A DNA stretch of 64,000 bases from contig WIUZ02000007.1 of assembly GCA_015956445.1 (NCBI GenBank), positions 434,001 through 498,000 on the forward strand, given 5' to 3'. Every line of letters begins with the position of its first letter. Position 1 is the first letter of the stretch. Below the pieces are notes generated by a model, which was not told the origin of the DNA, did not search any database, and worked only from the letters and a program-made list of their open reading frames with translations. The translations under genes were made by a program, and so were the position numbers. Shown here in pieces: positions 39,692 through 51,080 of the stretch. This DNA comes from Thelephora terrestris (lineage: Eukaryota; Basidiomycota; Agaricomycetes; Thelephorales; Thelephoraceae).

Positions 39692-40754
39692 GTTGAAGGG
39701 CCGAAGTTTCCTACAACCTATGCCTCTCTTTTCTCAGGTTTCTTCGTACTTCAGCCAGTGACGCGGTCTGCCGAGGGAGCGACGGAGGTGGGCTTGAATG
39801 TGGGCCAAACGTCGTGGTTTGGCTGTAGCCTGATGATGATCGATTCGACTGCGCGACGTGTCCACATCAAATCAACCGATGTAACCCAGTTTACATACGT
39901 TCTCACTCGCTGGTTCTGTCCGTCATCATCCGCGAACAAGAGAACGACAACAGTGTCCCCGCTACGCCCAGTATTTGGCTAATCGCGAATCGTCTTGTAC
40001 TACTCGGAGCCATTTTGGTGCTATGGAAAACGACGAACACACTTCCTGCAAGTTTGACCTCCTATCGTACTGGATCTCGAGGGCAAGTGTGCACCCACTC
40101 TCTGTGCTATGCTGCTGAGCCAGGCACGGAACGTTTCATGTCCTCAGTTGCTCCACCTTGCACGGCATCATCTCTTTACAGGGGTCGTATCCCATCGCCA
40201 TCAAGCAACTCGTGCCTATCTCGTCTCAAGGGACTAGGTGGGCACGCTGGATCTCAACCTGCCCTCAGGCGACTGGTGTACGAGGGGGTGTTCGGACTCT
40301 ACCGTCTACGTGATCGATAGTATGTATAACCAGGCAAAACCGAATATCTTCCCGTAAGAACTCTCGACCAAACGGCAGGATGTTGAGTGGGGATCTGAGG
40401 GCCCATAACGTGGGTTGAAATGCAGTTGTAATACGATCACCTCGTATGTCCACTCTCACGAAGGTGGTCCAGTCCGTGACTTGTAGAAGCTGTCGACTTC
40501 TCAAGCTCAGGCAAACGGTAGCTTGCAAATAATACGTGGAACGAAGAAGACTAAAGAGTTAAACGCTAGATATGTATATCTAATAACCACAGTATACGAG
40601 TTACCCCAAAAAGCCAATGCTATGCCACGGAATCAATGCACGAAGGGTATTATTGCTAAGGCGCGTTACTTATGGGAACGACGTGAGAAGACTACCAATG
40701 AGGGGATAGTTAATGAGCAGGGTCGTTGGTCATGGACGACGGGACGTCAGAATT
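39692..40754. other. Intergenic region, nothing supportable
   Basis: It holds the STT3 promoter side and the 3' flank of the KRE9-like gene. Open frames at 40015-40320 and 40523-40810 have no motifs. Confidence 0.45.
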
Positions 40755-41631
40755 CTACAAGAGTACGGCGGAAGCGGCGACGAGGCCAACCAAAAACGCA
40801 GCGACCTTAGGAACAGCGACGACGAAAGCGCCGCTTGAATTGCCTTGGGTGCTGCCAGTTTGGCTCGGAGCAGGGGAGCCAGTCGAACTCGACTTTGAAG
40901 AATGCGACGTCGAAACCCTGCTGCTGCTGCCGCTACCGGAAAGACTGGAAGATGGACCGGAAGACAGGGAAGAGGGGTTAGAGGAGGGGGGTACAGACGA
41001 GGAGGTACCGTTGCTGAGGAGGTTGCCAGTACCCCAAGGAATCTTGTCTCCGTTAGGCTGGGTGGTCTGGTCGGGAGGGGTGCTGTTTCCGTTTTGGTCG
41101 GTGATGGTGAATCTGGTGGTCCAGTATTTCTCAGTCGAAGAAGCAGTGTTGAATTCGTAGAAATAGATGGCCGAGTTGGGAGAAACCTGCGCGAAGATGG
41201 GATCGGTTTTACTCTAAAGCCAGGCATAAGGGACGGGAGGACACATACGTTGGGACACGGGTATGTATACTGGCTTTGCTTGGTGCCATCAATCGTGGTG
41301 ACCGCTGTTAAATGGTTGTGAGCGGATTGGGCAACACCAAACGCAGGAGGAGGAATTCGGACTCATGAGGGGAACCATATCAAAGTTGTCTCCAGTCTTG
41401 AGCACAATCTGCATGTTAGTCCATTGTCCAGTGGTGTCGGGTTGCCATTGGATTATGCAGTTTCCTCCCTCCTTGTAAGAATCACCAGGGCCTGTACGCG
41501 CCCAGTCAAAATCCCCACTTGATGGCTAGGGAGGCGCGGCGCATATACTCACCTGGGACAATCGGGTTGGGGTCGGCCCTGACCAGCAAAGCCGGCAAAG
41601 CAACGGCAGCGAGGAGTAACTTGGCGAACAT
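40755..41631 (-). CDS. KRE9/KNH1-like GPI-anchored cell wall protein
   Basis: Exons in gene order are 41631-41553, 41491-41363, 41304-41249 and 41186-40755, giving 231 aa. A signal peptide (MFAKLLLAAVALPALLVRA) is followed by a compact domain of about 120 residues with DSYKEGGNCIIQWQPD, WTNMQIVLKTGDNFDMVPL and IYFYEFNTASSTEKYWTTR. This is the immunoglobulin-like Kre9/Knh1 N-terminal domain seen in many secreted fungal proteins. A Ser/Thr/Pro-rich stalk (about residues 135-205) and a hydrophobic C-terminus after NSSGA mark it as GPI-anchored and O-glycosylated. Yeast Kre9 and Knh1 support beta-1,6-glucan assembly; most basidiomycete relatives are uncharacterised, so that role is only a guess. 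Introns are 58-62 nt. Confidence 0.85.
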
Positions 41632-43023
41632 TGCGGTATTTGTGGAATGTGGGGATGATCTGTGGTGTGGAGCGACATAGGTCAATTTTCTGTTCTCTTC
41701 CGTACAAGTTGGCAGTCGCGCGACTTAGACCCACCGTGTGTGTGAGCTGGTGGTAATTTTGCGGTCAAGAAATGAACGACTGGGTAAAATGAATGACTAG
41801 GAGAGAATGTTGAGGTCTCGAAACAAGGGGAGGTTGAAGAGCGAAGAACGGGACGCGCTATTTTTATTTTCCGCGCGTGCGTGCTCGCTCCTCGGCAGCA
41901 ATCTAGCAATCACTCAAACAACGCGCCCAACTTCAAACGCTGGCGACCGTCACTGCGCGGAAATTATGTATTTTCGGGCTAATTACGCTCTACTGTGTCG
42001 CAAACCGATATACATATTTCTGAGAGAGAGAAACGGGACCCAAACCAGCCCGAAATCAATAGAGCGAGCGCTCTTCACGGCCCCCAGGGCCCAGGCACCA
42101 CAGGGCACCACCCATCAATAGGTATTTCAACACCCGGGATTGATCCCCGTCTAGTTTTCGGCTCAAAGGTCTGTCTTGGCACCGCCCCGGCAGGGATGAG
42201 GAGGGTGATGGGTTAGTTGCACGCATCAGCGTTCCACGGTCGATGTTGACGCAGAACACCGACGTTGAGGATTAATACGAATGGAGATCAAAAGACCACC
42301 TGTACCTACGGCCTCCTTCAGTGACCCAACCGGGCGCAAACCAGACGGAGCCCCAGAAATGCAGCTCAGTGACCCCAGCGAAGCGACCCGTATTAACCGA
42401 GGGTGTAAATATATCTCGCGATGACTCCCACACTCTGTCAGGTATCTTGCTGCATCTGAACCCTCCCGCAAGCCATGGCGGTGGTGGTTGGGCCGGAGGT
42501 CTCTGTTTCTGGCAACGTCAGCAGTCCACATGGGTGGTATGTGAGCAGTCACTTGGAGCACCGCACCAGAAAGAGCAAAGAACTTAACCGTGATCATGAG
42601 CCTCGACAAGCGAAGGCACTCAGGAACCGGCTGTATTACGTCTTGACATCATCCTCCGGAGTGCAGCGTTCACCAACTCGACGTTCGTAGGGTCTGCATG
42701 AACATAAGCCTCAGGTCCCGAGGTTCCTGCATTGGCTCACTCAACCTACCGATTGCACAGAGACACATATCTCGTGGACGGATACTCCAAGAGATAGACC
42801 GTCGCTGTATTTATGTGCACAAGACACTGCCACCGCACGTGCAGAAGGTGGATCACGGTGAGGTTGAGGAGGGTGTAGATGAATCTTGTCAGTCACCTAT
42901 GATTAGATGTTTTTCGAGAGAGTCTGCAGATAACCAATGACAATGTGCAGCAATCGTGTATATTCGATGAGGCGATAGAACGCGGTCGAGAGTATGAGGT
43001 CAAGGATTTGGGACTTGTTGTAC
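41632..43023. other. Intergenic region, no supportable gene
   Basis: It covers the promoter of the KRE9-like gene and the 3' side of the RNase H2 subunit gene. A minus-strand frame from about 42597 starts MITVKFFALSGAVLQVTAH, which resembles a signal peptide, but what follows (RNRDLRPNHHRHG) shows no family and no splice chain. I do not call it a gene. Confidence 0.4.
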
Positions 43024-43763
43024 TCAATCCTCGTTGTGGTGTATCTGTAAGACGCGCAGAGTCGTCAGTTCCAACTAGGCGAACGCATGGGAAGCCCAGT
43101 CACGTAACAGACCATTGCAGATAATTTGGTCCACTCAGTAAGAGACCGAGCGTATTCGTCCCTACCCACATCGACAGGAATATCCGGGTTCCAAACTGTG
43201 AATGAATTGAATACAGAAGCCAAAGTAAGCGTCCGGGTGGGTTCCTCTCCCTCCTCTCCATCAGCATCCGTGCCCTCGCTAGCTTCATTCATATCTACGT
43301 CTTGTGGCCCGTCGTCTTCATCGACGTGTATTACGCGTCCTGAACGTCTAGATGGTCGACGGCCTGACGGAGGAGGCGAAGAGTGCTTCGTCTTATTAGC
43401 ATCTGCCCCAATGAGTACCACCCCGGTGTACCCGTGAGGGACGGATACTCTCGTCCCGCGGATGGTGCGCCCCCTGAACGCGGCAATCAACGATTCCTCT
43501 TTCGATGTAACATCGGCCGCTGTCACTGGATCCTTGGATGGTTCTGCGAGATTTGGTGTGTCCGTGGCCGTAGAAAGTTGACTGGTTCCCTCCTGACTTC
43601 CGGCGGCCGCATCAGTCGGAGGATCCCCTTGGACAGGTAACTGTTTAGGCCGGAAATAGGTGGACACAGGAGCGGTCCCAGTATATCTTATGTTGAACGG
43701 CATGAGGTTCAATGAGCGTTCTGGGAGTGACCCCTTTTCCGGGACGATGAGTTGGATCGACAT
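43024..43763 (-). CDS. RNH203: Ribonuclease H2 subunit C
   Basis: Two exons, 43763-43113 and 43044-43024, joined across a 68-nt intron, give 223 aa. RNase H2 removes ribonucleotides from DNA and RNA from hybrids in the nucleus; subunit C is non-catalytic and holds the A and B subunits together. The N-terminal strand RSLNLMPFNIRYTGTAPVS matches the human pattern of a strand followed by GPAPV and F. FRGRTIRGTRVSVPHGYTG is the family signature RGR-L-G---LP-GY-G. The end WTKLSAM plus IHHNED from exon 2 matches the human ending WPSLAAAIH. The central region (residues 50-80) and the acidic DEDDGPQDVDMNEASEGTD loop are species-specific inserts. It is divergent from the TAP-like hydrolase gene. Confidence 0.9.
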
Positions 43764-44527
43764 GACGGTGATCGATGAAAGAAGGTTGATATCAGTGTCA
43801 ACTCGTGCCCACCAGCCAGGGGGTCGGCCAGATCCGGTTCACTAAAATGCGGTGTGGCGAACCCGTGAATACAGAAAAGTACGATTTGTTCATGCTTGAA
43901 GAATGGCGACTATATTCTGGGGGGTTCGGAAGAGATGCTCACCCAAGGCGAATGGCGTCGGTCCGCGTAACGAAAAGGCACTGACTTGGTTGGTGTTCGG
44001 AAATAGCCGCGTGCTTTCCTGCAATCCGCGGACCTTGATCATCATTGATGGCATTCTCCACAATGTTTGCGGAGAAACCAACGCCAGCCTTCCTGAGCCT
44101 CCGCAGTATGGCTCCGACGTGGGGCATCGCTTGACACCGTTCACCGCTACATGAATCCGGGGTCCTCGTCGACGAATCGTCCACATTGTTGCTTTGTGGA
44201 CCCGGCTATGGATCTGACAGCTCTTCATCGCATGATCTCCTGTACGAGTTCTAGAGAAGAGTAGATTGCTGGGTCTCTGACTTTCCTCCCTGTGCGCTTT
44301 CGCCTCCCCTCGGAGGCGCCGCGCCGGATAGTTTCAAAGTACTATACTGGCGATCAGACAAAGTCTATGCACAGCAGCCTGTAGGAAAAGAAAGTCACCA
44401 CTCGAGCACTCGTCATTCCCCGCGGGTCCCGGGGCGCAGTCAATGCACGTGCTGTTCTCAGTGCCGAACCATACGTGGCCCATATAAATGCAGAAGAGAG
44501 AACACAGGAGGTGCCCCAACGATCGAG
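43764..44527. promoter_or_regulatory. Intergenic region between RNase H2 subunit C and TAP-like hydrolase genes
   Basis: The stretch contains both promoters. A minus-strand frame at 44184-43939 reads fairly smoothly (HVGAILRRLRKAGVGFSAN) but has no family I know, no exon partners and no start context, so it is not annotated. Confidence 0.4.
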
Positions 44528-46886
44528 ATGTTCTGCCCCCTCGGTCCCGCGACTCTTCTTACCCTGGGATTACTTGCAAAGCATGTGGTCGCTGCGCGCG
44601 CACCAACACCCAGGAACGACCCATCTGTGAGTCTTCTCTGTGTGTTAATACCTCGTCGATCCTCACGATTATCTTGAAGGTTCTTTGGAGCAGTTGCGAG
44701 AGCTTTGGAGTCAACTCGACAGATTCAAACTTGCAATGCGGGTCCCTCGACGTCCCAATGGACTATCACGACAACTCCGCTGGAACAGCACGCCTTGCAG
44801 TGATCAAGTACTCTGCTACTGCTCCGAATAAGCTGGGTACTTTCTTTTACAATCCAGGCAATTCGATCCATCCATCGTTCATAGCCTCCCACTCATTTCA
44901 AACTTTTGCAGGTGGACCCGGCGAGTCAGGAGTGGAGGCTATCTCGGAATCCGGCCAGGCGTTCAGTCGAGCTTTCCAGGGTGCCTTTGACATAGTTTCC
45001 TGGGACCCTCGTGGAGTTGGCTACACATTGTAGGTCCACGTCGCGGGTTCTTTTTGATTGACTGACTGCATGTCGCCGCCAGCCCCGGAGCTGTTACTTG
45101 TTTCAACTCCTCTGAGGAAGACGCCAATTTTTGGTATCACACAGTGGTAAGTTATATCAACGAAACGATTTCCGGAAGATTCGACCAGCAAGACCTCGAG
45201 GAATTGTACTCGCAAGTTGATTCAACTAAAGAGAAGTTCAAAGCCTTCACGGCAGGTTGTCAGAACGGTCCCGTTGGACCGTATTTGAAGTACATTGGGA
45301 CGAGCTCTACTGTCAGGGATCTTGTGTCGCTGGGAGATGCGATTGTAGGGAAGGGCGAACCGATTGATTACTGGGGTATCTCTTATGGCACCGTCCTTGG
45401 GTTCAATTTCGTTAACAGTGAGATTCCCGCGCTTTTATCCCACATCAATCGACTGAAACTCGTTCCTTGTAGTGTTTCCTGAGGTATGACCAGACTTCTC
45501 CGAATACGAAGCACTGCTAAACAAACGTAGCGCGTCGGGCATGTGATCTTGGATGGCGTAGTGGACCCAACCAGCTGGGTGTCGTTTGAGGTAATTTTTA
45601 ACGCTACTCTAGTGGAAACTTCTCCTCACTTACTGCAACAGCTGGCGTATTCTGCTTTTACGAATACCGAGAAGACGTATTCAGGCCTCACAGATGGCTG
45701 TGCCAAGGCAGGAAGAGTCGGTTGTAAACTCATCGAGTTGACTGGTGATAATGCCAGTGGGGATGATGTGAAGGCCCTCTTAGACTTTGCTCACGATGTA
45801 GGGCATTCTCTTCTAAGCTGGACCATATACCTAACTCCCGTCTACACCGTAGGCGGCTCTGGAGCTTTATCGTGCCGGAGTTGAAGTTCCCGCTGAACCT
45901 GGCTATTTCAAGTGTATGGTACCTGATTATCGCCCATGGGGGGTCGATTGCTGACCCCGCAACAGATTCACTTTACCACATTTTGTACACCCCGATGATG
46001 TGGAGTGATTACGTGAATGGTCCCATTTACCAATTCGTGGCTCTCGCCCTGCAGGCTGCTCAAGCTCACAATATCACGACCGACGGAGGTTTCAAGTACA
46101 ATGTACCCTCGGGGAATATCACGATCGACCAGACCGGGAACCCTCCCTCGCCCAACCTGACTTCTTACACCACAGCGGCTATCGTTGGAGCGGATGACTT
46201 CAACGACGACAAAACCACAATCACGAACTTGTTTGATATCATCGTAAATGTCACCCGACAGGACACCGCCACGTGTGAGTTTCCAACTAGTATCTCTCCC
46301 GTTCGTTTCACTGACCTGCCCATAATAAAGTCGGAACCGTTTGGGATGACGGGTATGTGTAGAAGGGGTCGTATTCGTGGACACTTTCTGATTTTTCCAG
46401 TTATAGCTCGTTTGGGTGGCCCGTCCGCTCCGTTGAACGACTCGCTCCGTTCAGTCCCAAGCAGCTCAAGAACCCGGTGCTCATCATTGGAAACGCCGTA
46501 CGTGCATCTCCCGATGGATTTGTCTTACAACCTGACTACAATAACCGCTAGGCTGACCCGATCACGCCGTTCGCGAACGCGGAAAAGGCTGCAAACCTGC
46601 TTGGTGACAACGCATTCCTGCTAGAGCAACTTGGCTTTGGGCACACTTCCATTGCTCAGTTCTCGTCCTGCACCCTGGGAGTCATGATCAATTTCTTTGC
46701 AAACTCCACGGTTTGTGTTCCTCTAGTATGCGCCGGATGTGGACTTCGTGCTCATCGTTCTACCCCATCTAGCTCCCGAAGGGACGCACCGCACAGTGTC
46801 CGGTTGACAACACCGATCTCTTCCCTGTCCTGAATGGGAGCTCGACCACTTCAAAGCGGTCGACTCTGTTGCGGAGGTGGCGATGA
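44528..46886 (+). CDS. Secreted TAP-like serine peptidase (alpha/beta hydrolase with TAP C-terminal domain), 13 exons
   Basis: Exons 44528-44626, 44680-44857, 44912-45029, 45083-45417, 45473-45483 (11 nt), 45531-45590, 45642-45797, 45853-45913, 45966-46274, 46331-46352, 46401-46497, 46552-46710 and 46773-46886 give 572 aa. A signal peptide (FCPLGPATLLTLGLLAKHV) opens the protein. Family blocks are LGTFFYNPGGPGESGV, DIVSWDPRGVG, the nucleophile in DYWGISYGTVLGFNFVNMF, VGHVILDGVVDP, LIIGNAADPITPF with the catalytic Asp, and GFGHTSIAQFS with the catalytic His. Relatives include Streptomyces tripeptidyl aminopeptidase and fungal secreted peptidases. Two unusual features are needed for this reading: a GC donor after CCA-G at 44857, and the 11-nt exon that supplies MFPE. 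Several N-glycosylation sites are present. Confidence 0.9.
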
Positions 46887-48142
46887 CAGGATTGGATTTT
46901 TTGCTTCTCTTTCCCTTAATCATGAAGCACTCTCGATCCCCCGGCCTCTGGACGCTTGTTATTTACATTATTATATTCGTATCTTGACTCCGTGCATAGC
47001 CCCTACACTTCGGGTGACCTATTCTGGCTATCGTCTGTTTTCGAAAGAGAGTGACCACTGTTGCGCTAGGTGCTAGAACTTCCATACAATCTCTGGGAAG
47101 GGCATACAACACCCTCAATCCAGGTCCTCGAAGCAGGGGTGTGCCAAGGAAAAGGAATGTGAATGGCCAGCCAACGGCAACGCGGTCCGCGAGTCACGTC
47201 GGCTGTTGAGGACGGCACGTGACGATGATTCGATGCAAATCTCAAATCTCAAATCGATCTTTCAATTTCACCCACGACCACCACTTATCGGTCTAGTCTG
47301 GGTTCATCTAGTGCATTGGTTGGGTGCACATCCCAAGAGAATGAGCTGCCGAAGTCCTTGTATATTCTTCATCAAGACTACCGAAGGAGTTCCCATTAAG
47401 CAGGGTTGGAGTTTGGGTTCCCGCTGCGAAACCGTGGAGAATGAACGCCGCCGCCCTAACCTGCGAGACTTCAGCTCGTCAAGCTTGAGCAGAATGTATA
47501 GCAGCCCTCTGCGGCAGCCTATGAACGTCTCCATGGCGACGGTTGTTTGTCCCTTGTCTCCAATTAACGAGCCTTCGTACAGATTGATAACTTCTGAGGT
47601 CAGGTATTCTCGAACGCGAGGCACAATTCGATGCATCCCGCGAAACCCGCGAACCCACAACGGTCGGGTACACTGGATGAGAAAATACCCAGTTATGCTG
47701 CCCAACTTGCGTGTCACTATGTCCCCAGCATGTCCACCCTCAGCGTTTAAACATGGATATGATGAATCATCCCCATTCCCCATCGGCTCTGAGCAGGGAG
47801 ATGTCACCACACGACTACCAACCGCAATCGGTGCTGCTGCCGCGAGACTTGTATACAGGTGCGTAGTTGCAAAGATGGACGGTAAATTTGAAGGGAATTC
47901 CTGGACAAAAATCCGGAGATTACACAACGGCATGTCAATTTAGGCGCTTCCATCGGGGATCATCGATGGTCATCGATGGCCACTCTTCGCCACTGTTTAT
48001 CACTGTGGCAGTGAAGTGGAATGGGATGAGAGAGGATGAGAGACAGTTGTTGCACATGGAATGGGGTGAAGCACTACAGAAACCAGAGGTATGTCGACCT
48101 AGATGGTTCCAGTGAGCCGCAGTGACTGGGGATGAGGTAGAG

Positions 48143-48330
48143 TGGAGATTGATTGTGACTTTGCAATCAATCTCCATTTCGTGTATCAGTCGATGTCTGA
48201 CCAGTGAAATAGAATGGGGATTGATTGCCGATTGCATGTCAACCCCATCCCTAGAGCGAGGGAGAGTGGATATTGATTGCCGACGGTATGTCAGTCCATC
48301 CCCCATCACTTTGTACCACTGGAAGTCACT
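48143..48330. repeat. Degenerate hairpin-forming repeats, three units
   Basis: The first unit is a perfect inverted repeat with 13-bp arms (TGGAGATTGATTG and its complement) around an 8-bp loop, 48143-48176. Two further units, about 62 bp apart, share attgattgccga, then tgtca and ccatcc, and form weaker hairpins. They look like diverged copies of one motif. Confidence 0.6.
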
Positions 48331-48455
48331 CTCGACTTTATCCCAACCCTCAGGCACCCCCAATTTCCCCTTCTGATGTCATGAGTGGTACCATATATAG
48401 GCTTATTCATTGGATAAATGGCAGATCGACAGTAGATAGCCGGTGCCTGGTAGGT

Positions 48456-48513
48456 ACTTATCATTGCAAATAGACCACTTATCATTGCAAATAGACACTT
48501 ATCTTTTCAAATT
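48456..48513 (+). repeat. 21-bp tandem repeat, two good copies and a third degenerate
   Basis: acttatcattgcaaatag repeats with a period of 21 bp from 48456 and 48477. A third copy from 48497 reads acttatcttttcaaat. Confidence 0.65.
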
Positions 48514-49230
48514 GGCGGCTTTTGAGAGGGAAGTTCGTCCCAAAAAGCAAGTCATTGAGTCAAATTAGAAGGCTGCGGAACGGCCTTTGAGAAATTGGAG
48601 TTGACGCTGACAGATTGCCGGTTCTCATGGCCAAATATTGCACTCTATATCATAACCTTCGATGTCCCCTACCTATAGAACGTACATAGGACAGCTGTAT
48701 CCACACCACCTCCCTCTATTTCTCAGCTTTTCTTGCACTTGAATCAGCAGAGGTTGAGAGATGGAAGCGGCTTTAGCTACCCACACTGACGAGGACATTC
48801 ACGTAATTGTAAGACATCGCTAAGCACATATGATTCTGAGTTTCAGGTTGACTGTGGGAGGGAGTGCGGACAACGGGATTACTTTGACATCACACCCAGC
48901 CATCCGCTAACCAAGTAATCTAGATATGGGCCCAATGTTGCAGGGTCAGAGCGGCAGGGAGGGCGGGTTCCGACAATGAGGGAAGCTGGTGGAATTCAAG
49001 TGGGGATGGATACCTTGAAGATGGGCGGAGTGAGGAATGAGGGAAGCGAGGAATCAGAGAAGCGAGTTTCGGATCTCTGCAAACATGGTATCTTTAGCTG
49101 GTAGTAATGTCAAATAAGTGTTTTCAAATAGTACCTAATAACTCATCATTGCCGACAGTGCTGAGAACCCAAAAGCAAAGTTTACGCCCCAATGTTCTGA
49201 TGATCCCCCCTTTCCCTTCAGGTTGCTATC

Positions 49231-51007
49231 ATGGATATTGACCGGCTGGGCAATCTTCGTCGAGCATACGAAGAGCTGGAGAGGCGCGTTCAACGGGCTC
49301 TCAACACGCAAGTGGGCGACAGCGTTCGTTTGACTGAGGCTCAGAATGAGGTCTTGTCGTATAGCCAAGCTGTCGAGCGGGTCTGTAAAATACTCCTCTG
49401 GCTAAAAAAGGTGTAATAACATAAATTTGAACATATGTTGTAGCACTCCCACCTCTTCTTGCCCGAAGAACTCTCACATTGCCGGCAAAACACAGAATCG
49501 ATGACAAATTACTTGGACCGAGCACGGCATGCCTCCAGCGACCCACTGGAAGACGCAGCTATTCCGTTCGTAAGCATCGTTAGAACTGGTAAACGCGGAC
49601 GTCCAAGGGTTGAGATAGAGCCAAATCTGCTCTCAACTGCTCTTTCGTTGCGACCGAAGACAAAGGTTGCAAAGACTGCAAGTTGTTCAGCTCGAACCAT
49701 CCGTAGAAGACAGCTGGACTATGGGATTGAGATGCCCGGAGCAAGCCATCCCCATCCCCAACAGGTTGGCAGAGATAACACCAACTCTCTCCCCCACTCA
49801 GAAGAAATCAGCGATGAGGAACTTGACCGGTGTTTGGCCATCGTCATACAAGATTTTCCCTCTTTTGGACGACGGATGGCGACATCATGTCTTCGAGAAA
49901 ACAGTGTTATGGTTTCGGAGGCACGTGTGAGGGAGTCGTTTCTCCGAACCAGTGGAGTTCCTGGCACATTTGGCGGTCGAAGGGTCCACCGCCGCAGGTA
50001 TCAGGTAGCTGGCGCTAACTCGCTCTGGCATCATGACGGTCAACACGGTATTTGTCGTGCCCAGACGCCAGCATTTGAAAGACTTAACTAGCCCTAGGCT
50101 TAATTCAATGGAAGATTGTGATCCACGCATTTGTTGACGGCAAGAGTCGACTGGTGGTTGGCATCCGAGCCAATAATAACAACCGCGCAGATACAGTGCT
50201 TGGGCTCTTCCTCGATGCCGCCTCCGTCCACGGGATACCCAGCCGTGTAAGGGGAGACCATGGTACAGAGAATGTGAGAGTGGCAGAGTGGATGGAGGAG
50301 AACCAGGGCACAGGGAGGGGGTCTTATATCTGGGGGAGGTTAATTAGCCCGTTTTCTGCCTTTTGAGATTGCAGTTCTCACAACCCTTCCTTGATAGAAG
50401 CGTCCACAACAGTCGGATTGAAAGGATCTGGTACGACGTCACTGAGGGGTTTGGTGGAAAGTGGAAGAACCTTTTCACCGACCTAGAGGCCAACGAAGGG
50501 CTAGATGTCGACAACCCAGCTCACATTTGGCTCCTCCAACACCTTTTCCTGAACCAAATCAACCAGGACTCTCTTTCGTGGGCGGAAGCTTGGAATAACC
50601 ATAAGCTCCAGATTAGAGGTGAACCGCAACAGACCCCGCATGAAATGTTCTTTTTCAGTATGATTGAGGACGGCCCTCGAGGTCTCAACGGCCCGCGTCA
50701 GGGGGACCAGGATGGTTTAGAAGGTGGGGACCTGTATTTGTACAGGGTCGATTGGGAGGTTATGGAAGACGATGAGCTCATGACCAATCACCGTTATTAC
50801 AATCCCACCCCGCCCGACAATCCATTCAGCACCGCTCCCTCTTCCCTATCCGAGGTAGAATGCACCCCCCCAAACTGTCCTCTCTCTGCCGAGGGTGTTA
50901 GTCAGCTGGATCGTTACCTCTCCCAAGTCGCAGACGTTGACTCACGAAGCATGCTCGTCCGAAGAACTATCTGGATTCAAGCCCTCCACGCTTGTAGTCA
51001 GATTTAA
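49231..51007 (+). CDS. Integrase-core (DDE) protein of a mobile-element-related family
   Basis: The region reads as successive protein blocks separated by short intron-like gaps. It starts with a helical N-terminus (MDIDRLGNLRRAYEELERR) and then KRGRPRVEIEPN and a helix-turn-helix-like KVAKTASCSARTIRRRQLD. A DDE integrase core follows: SLWHHDGQHG (first Asp), the strand IVIHAFVDGKSRLVVGIRAN, SRVRGDHGTENVRVAEWM (second Asp) and VHNSRIERIWYDV (Glu). The C-terminal part (WLLQHLFLNQINQDSLSWAE, TPHEMFFFSMIEDGPRGL) is a conserved companion block. Proteins like this recur in Agaricomycetes as integrase core-domain proteins (recalled from family knowledge, not searched). I do not assign a transposon superfamily. 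No terminal repeats were found around it. It is convergent with the gene ending at 51081. Confidence 0.75.
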
Positions 51008-51080
51008 TAGGTTTCTGCCGCCCTGGGGGTTGGTCGATAATATAATCCAACATATGTTTACCGATGTACAAATCTTCGAC

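Larger units (their letters stand above)
46887..49230. other. Gene-free stretch leading into the accessory region
   Basis: Two long overlapping frames on opposite strands (47206-47943 plus, 47304-47933 minus) lack motifs and are not supported. From about 47990 the DNA becomes repetitive (see separate repeats) with many atcgatgg, gattgattg and ttatcattg words. No terminal inverted repeat could be matched with one beyond the integrase gene. Confidence 0.4.

Noticed and set aside
40726-41160. 144-aa plus-strand open frame
   Set aside because: It is antisense to the Ser/Thr-rich stalk of the KRE9-like gene; low-complexity coding DNA keeps the other strand open.
42226-42609. 127-aa minus-strand frame with a signal-peptide-like start ending in an Ala-His pair
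   Set aside because: I considered a copper-oxygenase-like secreted protein, but no family block follows the His and no splice chain is visible.
43939-44184. 81-aa minus-strand frame upstream of the RNase H2 subunit gene
   Set aside because: Reads smoothly but has no family, exon partner or start context.
47206-47943. 245-aa plus-strand frame and the overlapping 209-aa minus-strand frame
   Set aside because: They overlap on opposite strands, neither has a domain or splice partners, and composition gives no preference.
48143-48513. CRISPR-like array
   Set aside because: Repeats are few, degenerate and lack regular unique spacers, and the genome is eukaryotic.
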